Shown here in pieces: positions 54,149 through 58,317 of a stretch of DNA of 58,317 nucleotides. Position numbers and translations under genes: made by a program. The stretch is taken from the NCBI GenBank assembly GCA_030053925.1, contig JASGCX010000008.1, positions 1-58,317 on the forward strand, read 5' to 3'. The DNA comes from Flavobacterium sp. (GTDB lineage: Bacteria; Bacteroidota; Bacteroidia; Chitinophagales; Chitinophagaceae). Position 1 is the stretch's first letter. Every line of letters begins with the position of its first letter. Below the pieces are notes generated by a model. That model was not told the DNA's origin, searched no databases, and worked only from the letters and a program-made list of their open reading frames with translations.

Positions 54149-54983
54149 AATTTCTAATTAAAAGTTCATCAACTTCGCCACGATTTGCACCATCAGAATT
54201 TATGGCTCGGTTTGCTTTTACAATGCTAATTTTATAACCTTTATATTGTTCTTTAATAAAGTCTGCTGATGAATTAGAAAGTAAGAATTTTACACCTTTA
54301 TTATGTAATTCGTCACAAGCTTTTCTCAATTCTATTTGGTCATACATATCCCAGCCGCCTTGTATATAACCTGTAAAGTTTGAATTTTCTGAAATGGGAT
54401 GATAAGGTGGGTCCAAATAAACGAATGATTTTTCGTCAGTCTGTTTTAAAATATCTGAATAATCACCACTGTTAATTGTAATGTTATTAGAATTAAGAAA
54501 TTTATTGACCGCCTTCAATGTTGGTTCGTTTACAATATTGGGGTTCTTATATCTTCCAAATGGGGCATTAAATTCACCTGCATTATTTACCCTGTAAAGT
54601 CCGTTGAAGCAAGTTTTGTTAAGGTAAATAATTCTTGAAGCCCTTTGAACTGGTGTCAATTGTTTAAATTCATCAGTTCTGTCTAAGCTACGAAGCTCAT
54701 AAAAATACTCAGCGGCATTATGATGTTTCTTTAAGTCTGCAATAAGTTCGTCAAGTTTATTTTTGATAACAGTATAAACATTAATTAATTCAGCATTGAA
54801 GTCATTAATTATTGCATTTTTGGGTTGCAAGTTGAACAAAACTGCACCACCACCAATAAAAGGCTCAACATAGTTATATGAGCCAATATTTTTAGGCAGT
54901 AGTTCAACAATTGAAGGCATAATTTGTCTTTTGCCACCAACCCATTTTAAAAATGGAGTTACTAGTTTATTGTTTTGAGCCAT
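54141..54983 (-). CDS. DNA adenine methylase (Dam/DpnM type), class alpha
   Basis: A 280-residue N6-adenine methyltransferase. The AdoMet motif is TPFLKWVGGKRQIMPSI (motif I equivalent FxGG appears as EPFIGGGAVLFNL), the target-capture region is TCFNGLYRVNNAGEFNAPFGRY and the catalytic motif IV is YLDPPYHP. This order is that of the Dam/DpnM family, many of which modify GATC; the actual site is not readable. It is coupled to the endonuclease gene by an 8-base overlap, with the methylase first, the usual order for protecting host DNA before cleavage. Confidence 0.93.
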   Translation of the reverse strand: MAQNNKLVTPFLKWVGGKRQIMPSIVELLPKNIGSYNYVEPFIGGGAVLFNLQPKNAIINDFNAELINVYTVIKNKLDELIADLKKHHNAAEYFYELRSLDRTDEFKQLTPVQRASRIIYLNKTCFNGLYRVNNAGEFNAPFGRYKNPNIVNEPTLKAVNKFLNSNNITINSGDYSDILKQTDEKSFVYLDPPYHPISENSNFTGYIQGGWDMYDQIELRKACDELHNKGVKFLLSNSSADFIKEQYKGYKISIVKANRAINSDGANRGEVDELLIRNYE

Positions 54984-55101
54984 TTTTGTCTCTTAATTAT
55001 TGCTAAATAATTTAGTTTGCAATATAAGTGCTTTAATTTTAAACAACCAAATTTGTTGTCACTTTTTCTTTGTCGGCAGTGTGTGTCTGCAAACTATCGC
55101 C

Positions 55102-55250
55102 TAACATAAGCTTTGGCATTATTGCGGCTTCACTGAAAATCAATGAACATTTGTAACGCTATTAAACTTCAATTTCAATTTGACGAATATCGCCAAGCAA
55201 CAGAATAAAACCTCAACAACATAACAAAGCCCAGCACTAGTTCATGCTGA
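55102..55250. repeat. Spacer element C, diverged relative of A1/A2
   Basis: The left end (55102-55132: TAACATAAGCTTTGGCATTA and on) matches A2 in about 28 of 31 positions. AACATTTGTA recurs further on. The right end AACAAAGCCCAGCACTAG GT-like resembles the A right end (AAGCCCTAG) but is rearranged, so the arms pair less well. It closes the accessory island, 119 bases beyond the methylase start. Confidence 0.6.
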
Positions 55251-55263
55251 CGGAACACTATTT

Positions 55264-55314
55264 CCCCCTCTGTTTGCAAAGCCGCAAACCCTACCGCTAT
55301 CCGAACAGAGGGGG
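55264..55314. repeat. Nested hairpin beside the L,D-transpeptidase gene
   Basis: The outer stem CCCCCTCTGTT (55264-55274) with AACAGAGGGGG (55304-55314) is perfect. An inner GTTTGC (55272-55277) with GCAAAC (55284-55289) competes with its base. It lies 31 bases past the transpeptidase stop (minus strand), but no strong T-run follows on that strand, so terminator function is uncertain. Confidence 0.6.
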
Positions 55315-55345
55315 GGTGTTTGTAATGCATTTTTTACTTTTCTCA

Positions 55346-56953
55346 TTATCTTTTAGCAGCCATCGTTGCTAATAATTTTTCATCAAAACCGTAGATATCG
55401 TTTCTAAAAATTAGTTGCCCTGTGCCATCAATCCAAGCAGTGTAATACACAATATACACGGGCATGGTAGGCTTAAGCGGTATGGCATATTGAGCGTTGG
55501 TGGTTAAAATAGTATTGATGCGTTCTACCGTCATCGCAGTATCGTTTCTTAATAAATATTGCGCAAGCCGCAGCGGATTTTCAACCCGTATGCAACCGTG
55601 GCTAAATGCACGTTTGGTGGCATCAAATAAATCTTTGGCGGGTGTATCGTGCAGGTAAATATTATAGCTATTGGGAAACAAAAATTTCATTTTACCCAAC
55701 GAATTATTTGGCCCAGGTTTTTGCCTTACAGTAAATGGATGTTGCGACATTACTTCCATATTGTTGTTGCGCAAATAAGCAGAGTTACGGTTGATGTGCG
55801 GAATAATCTCGTTTCTTGTAATGCTTGCAGGAACGTTCCAGTAAGGATTTAAAATAATTTCAGACACATTGTCTCTAAAAATGGTGGTACGCCTAGCCGC
55901 TTTGCCTACCACTACATTGGTAGCCCACAATTGCTTACCATCTGCTACTATGTGCAGTTTGTATTCGGGAATATTTACCAATAAAAAACTGCTTTCCATA
56001 GTAGCAGGCAACCAACGCAGCCGCTCAAGATTTACCAGTATTTGCTTAATATAAATGCCAATAGGTTTATTCAATTCGGCAATGGTTACTGTATTTAGTT
56101 TACCATTTATTGCTAAACCCATTCTTGTTTGATAGTGCGATACAGCTTTAGATAAAGTGCTATCAAACACTGCTGAGGTATCTTTTATAGCCATATCGCC
56201 GGTTAGTAGTAAGCTTGCTTTTACTTGCACCAAACATGTATTGGTATCGCCTACGGCAAATGTTTTACCATGGTTAGCAATTAATGGCAAACCGCCCTGC
56301 CCTTGCAGGTGTTGATACACAAGCAAAGCCCTTTTTAATTGATTGTAAGCCACGCTAACAGGCTCTTTAGGAATATTACTTACAGCACTGCTTAATGCAT
56401 TAAAAAATGAAACATAATCTTTAGGCTGCCTACTTATATGCCATTCTAAATTTTTGGCCGAATTGGTAATGCCGCCATACATAACGGTGGCATACTTAAA
56501 AAAGGTGGCAGTAGTAAGTACCTCTAAAAGCTGTGCTTGCGTATTGCCTGCTATAAAATGTGGGTTATCGTGCTTATTGCTAGCTAAAAAAGTATCAAGT
56601 TGCTTGCAAGCAAATGTTGTATCAGCAAAAGCATGGCTATCGTTTAGAATTTGCTTGTAATAATTATCTGCCGAAATGGATAAGCCATTGGTGCTAATCC
56701 ATGCAAATTGATACCCACGTTGCTGATAGAATGTAGCTATTTGTTTTTTTACAAAGCCTGTAATTTGCAAACCTTTTAGAGCCATATTTATAGCTGCACT
56801 ATCTACAAGAAAAGTACTATACACGTTAGTAACGGCAGCTTCGCTAATTGCACTTGGCTTTTCGGCTTTTAGCGTATTATCTACACAGGCTAATACTGGC
56901 AACATAAATAGCCCAAGTGTAAATATTGATAAGCCAATTATTTTACAACGCAT
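55346..56953 (-). CDS. L,D-transpeptidase (YcbB/YkuD type), lipoprotein
   Basis: A 535-residue protein. The signal is of lipoprotein type (FMLPVLAC, Cys23). A scaffold domain (~60-240) and a peptidoglycan-binding repeat (AVSHYQTRMGLAINGKLN) precede the YkuD domain, whose active site is SHGCIRVENP with His452 and nucleophile Cys454. The length and order are those of LdtD/YcbB, which forms 3-3 cross-links in the cell wall. It lies 8 bases after the copper-protein gene, so it is probably the last gene of that operon. Confidence 0.94.
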   Translation of the reverse strand: MRCKIIGLSIFTLGLFMLPVLACVDNTLKAEKPSAISEAAVTNVYSTFLVDSAAINMALKGLQITGFVKKQIATFYQQRGYQFAWISTNGLSISADNYYKQILNDSHAFADTTFACKQLDTFLASNKHDNPHFIAGNTQAQLLEVLTTATFFKYATVMYGGITNSAKNLEWHISRQPKDYVSFFNALSSAVSNIPKEPVSVAYNQLKRALLVYQHLQGQGGLPLIANHGKTFAVGDTNTCLVQVKASLLLTGDMAIKDTSAVFDSTLSKAVSHYQTRMGLAINGKLNTVTIAELNKPIGIYIKQILVNLERLRWLPATMESSFLLVNIPEYKLHIVADGKQLWATNVVVGKAARRTTIFRDNVSEIILNPYWNVPASITRNEIIPHINRNSAYLRNNNMEVMSQHPFTVRQKPGPNNSLGKMKFLFPNSYNIYLHDTPAKDLFDATKRAFSHGCIRVENPLRLAQYLLRNDTAMTVERINTILTTNAQYAIPLKPTMPVYIVYYTAWIDGTGQLIFRNDIYGFDEKLLATMAAKR

Positions 56954-56961
56954 CTTTTACT

Positions 56962-57300
56962 TTATTTTAATGAAGCAATCATTATTTTACATTCTTCTGC
57001 ACAAGCTTTACAAGCAACTGCACATTCTTTACAATGGGCATTATTGTGCTTGGCACATTCTATTGAACAAGCTTCGCACAAGTTTGCACATAACTTGCAA
57101 ATGGCGGCAGCTTGCTTACTACCCAAGCTCATTAACTGTGCAGCGGCATAGCAAATTGCGGCACATTCCATATCTAGCTGAATACAAATGGCCATCATTT
57201 TAGTGTCTTTTTCTTGCAAGCAAGATGTAGCACAATGGTTACAAAGGGCTGCGCATTTAAGGCAAGCATCTATACATTTTTTTAACTCGTGATAACCCAT
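56962..57300 (-). CDS. Cys-rich four-helix-bundle copper-storage-like protein (Csp/DUF326)
   Basis: A 112-residue protein with about 20 cysteines, many as C-x-x-C or C-x3-C on helices: CIDACLKCAALCNHCATSC, ECAAICYAAAQ and CKLCANLCEACSIECAKH. This matches Csp proteins, which bind many Cu(I) ions inside a four-helix bundle. No signal peptide, so it is cytosolic like Csp3. It lies 21 bases downstream of a DJ-1 family gene and 8 upstream of an L,D-transpeptidase gene. The link with the wall enzyme is unexplained; copper stress is one guess. Confidence 0.9.
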   Translation of the reverse strand: MGYHELKKCIDACLKCAALCNHCATSCLQEKDTKMMAICIQLDMECAAICYAAAQLMSLGSKQAAAICKLCANLCEACSIECAKHNNAHCKECAVACKACAEECKIMIASLK

Positions 57301-57321
57301 GGTTGTTGTTTTTATTTTTGA

Positions 57322-58020
57322 TTAGTTGATAAGATTGTGTTTTACAGTAATTGCTGCTAATAACAACTTGGCCACCTCTTCGGACGATGCAGGATTTTGA
57401 CCTGTAATTAGCCAACCATCTTGTTGGGTATAACTGCCCCAATTGGCGGTTTTACTATAGTAGGCACCTAGTTTTTCAAGTTCATCTTCTAGTAAAAAAG
57501 GTACTACATCTGTTAATTGAACAGCCGCTTCTTCGGTATTAGAAAAGCAAGTAAGTAATTTGCCTTTTACTAAAGGCACACCGTTTGGCAATAGTACTTT
57601 TACCAAAGCCGCAGGTGCATGGCATACAAAAGCAATGGGTTTATTGTGTGCAAAAAAATCGGCTATTAAGGCAATAGAATTTGTGTCATTTGCCAAATCC
57701 CACAGAGGGCCGTGGCCGCCAGGATAAAATACGCCATCATAATCTGCCTGATGCACATCGGCTAGTTTTAAAGTAGTGGCAACCTTATCTATTAATGCAT
57801 CATCTGCATAAAAGCGTTTGGTAGCAAGTGTTTGCGCCTCGGCTGCTTCGCTTTTTGGGTCTACAGGTGGCTGACCACCATTTGGCGAAGCCAAAGTAAT
57901 TGTTACACCTGCATCAAACAATGTGTAATAGGGTGCTGCAAACTCTTCTATCCAAAAACCTGTTTTTTTGCCAGTATTACCTAGCTCGCTGTGCGATGTT
58001 AAAACCATTAGTACGTTCAT
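57322..58020 (-). CDS. DJ-1/PfpI family protein (type 1 glutamine-amidotransferase-like)
   Basis: A 232-residue protein of the Hsp31-like branch. It has the elbow Glu/Gly region in DGVFYPGGHGPLWDL and the nucleophile Cys in IAFVCHAPAALV, followed by NTGKKTGFWIEEFAAPY-type N-terminal substrate residues (GFWIEEF). Such proteins act as glyoxalases, chaperones or deglycases; the role here is open. It is the first gene of an operon with the copper-storage-like and transpeptidase genes. Confidence 0.93.
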   Translation of the reverse strand: MNVLMVLTSHSELGNTGKKTGFWIEEFAAPYYTLFDAGVTITLASPNGGQPPVDPKSEAAEAQTLATKRFYADDALIDKVATTLKLADVHQADYDGVFYPGGHGPLWDLANDTNSIALIADFFAHNKPIAFVCHAPAALVKVLLPNGVPLVKGKLLTCFSNTEEAAVQLTDVVPFLLEDELEKLGAYYSKTANWGSYTQQDGWLITGQNPASSEEVAKLLLAAITVKHNLIN

Positions 58021-58072
58021 AATTTGTTTATTTATTGATTAAAAGAGCCTGTTTAAAATTTAGAAAAATGTG

Positions 58073-58317
58073 TCTCGCAGAAAATGCGTCTCGCAGATTT
58101 CGCAGATTATCGCAGAAAATGTGTCTCGCAGATTTTGCAGATTATCGCAGAAAATGCGTCTCGCAGATTTTGCAGATTATCGCAGAAAATGTGTCCCGCA
58201 GATTTCGCAGATTATTGCAGAAAATGCGTCTCGCAGATTTCGCAGATTATCGCAGAAAATGCGTCTCGCAGATTTTGCAGATTATCGCAGAAAATGTGTC
58301 TCGCAGATTTTGCAGAT
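58073..58317. repeat. 35-bp tandem repeat, at least 6.5 copies, runs off the window
   Basis: A 16-base partial copy at 58073 is followed by six full units starting at 58089, 58124, 58159, 58194, 58229 and 58264, and a partial one at 58299 cut by the edge. The unit begins TCTCGCAGATTT and contains three CGCAG or TGCAG words 9 to 10 bases apart. Units differ only by C/T changes at a few places (TTCGCAG/TTTGCAG, GCG/GTG, one TCCCG). No open frame follows, because 35 is not a multiple of three. It lies upstream of the DJ-1 gene. Confidence 0.9.

Noticed and set aside
58073-58317. CRISPR array
   Set aside because: The 35-bp units abut with no variable spacers, and no cas genes are present.

Overview
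The window looks like a chromosomal segment of a low-GC Bacteroidota, most likely Chitinophagaceae or a close relative. The evidence is a SusC/SusD pair with an STN domain behind an ECF-sigma/FecR pair, promoters of the TTTG / TAnnTTTG type, few Shine-Dalgarno sequences, a eukaryote-like class Ia ribonucleotide reductase, and family-typical Der, Era and IspD. I infer the taxon from gene style; no rRNA is present.

Layout. (1) 1-10.3 kb is core genome: the 5' part of a tyrosine recombinase gene cut by the window edge, a small lipoprotein, der, era, initiator tRNA-fMet, a Gfo/Idh/MocA oxidoreductase, an M1 metallopeptidase, an acyltransferase-like protein, ispD and tRNA-Lys. (2) 10.4-43.7 kb is one large polysaccharide utilization locus, all on the minus strand, suited to acetylated glucurono-arabinoxylan. 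It has SusC/SusD, two GH10 xylanases (one with a carbohydrate-binding module inserted in the catalytic domain), GH67 alpha-glucuronidase, three GH43, two GH51, GH127, GH2, an acetylesterase, a CE4-like deacetylase, a GPH-type sugar symporter, UxuA, and an SDR that could act as fructuronate reductase. Decayed remnants of a GH3 and a GH35-like gene lie in its gaps. A LacI-type palindrome occurs three times, ahead of three blocks of the locus. (3) 43.7-48.5 kb holds a cobalamin riboswitch followed by nrdB and nrdA. A frameshifted four-helix-bundle (23S-intervening-sequence type) gene, bounded by inverted repeats, sits between them. (4) 48.5-55.3 kb is an accessory, defence-like island. It has a broken toxin-antitoxin pair, a TIR-like protein, an HTH/membrane pair, an ATPase plus PIN-like pair and a restriction-modification pair. 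From the TIR-like gene on, the modules are separated by about 150-200 bp elements whose ends can pair. Two of these elements are 201-bp near-identical direct copies. (5) 55.3-58.3 kb holds an operon for a DJ-1/PfpI protein, a copper-storage-like four-helix protein and an L,D-transpeptidase, followed by a 35-bp tandem repeat that runs off the window.

How the genes fit together. Surface GH10 enzymes and SusCD would bind, cut and import xylan oligomers. GH67, GH43, GH51, GH127 and the esterases would strip side chains and release monomers. The symporter imports sugars, and the SDR and UxuA would feed glucuronate into 2-keto-3-deoxygluconate. The riboswitch ahead of nrdBA predicts a B12-dependent ribonucleotide reductase elsewhere in the genome. 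The most unusual part is the 48.5-55.3 kb island: its hairpin-ended separators resemble, without matching canonically, cassette recombination sites. It also carries an ATPase/PIN-like gene pair that I cannot assign to a named defence system.
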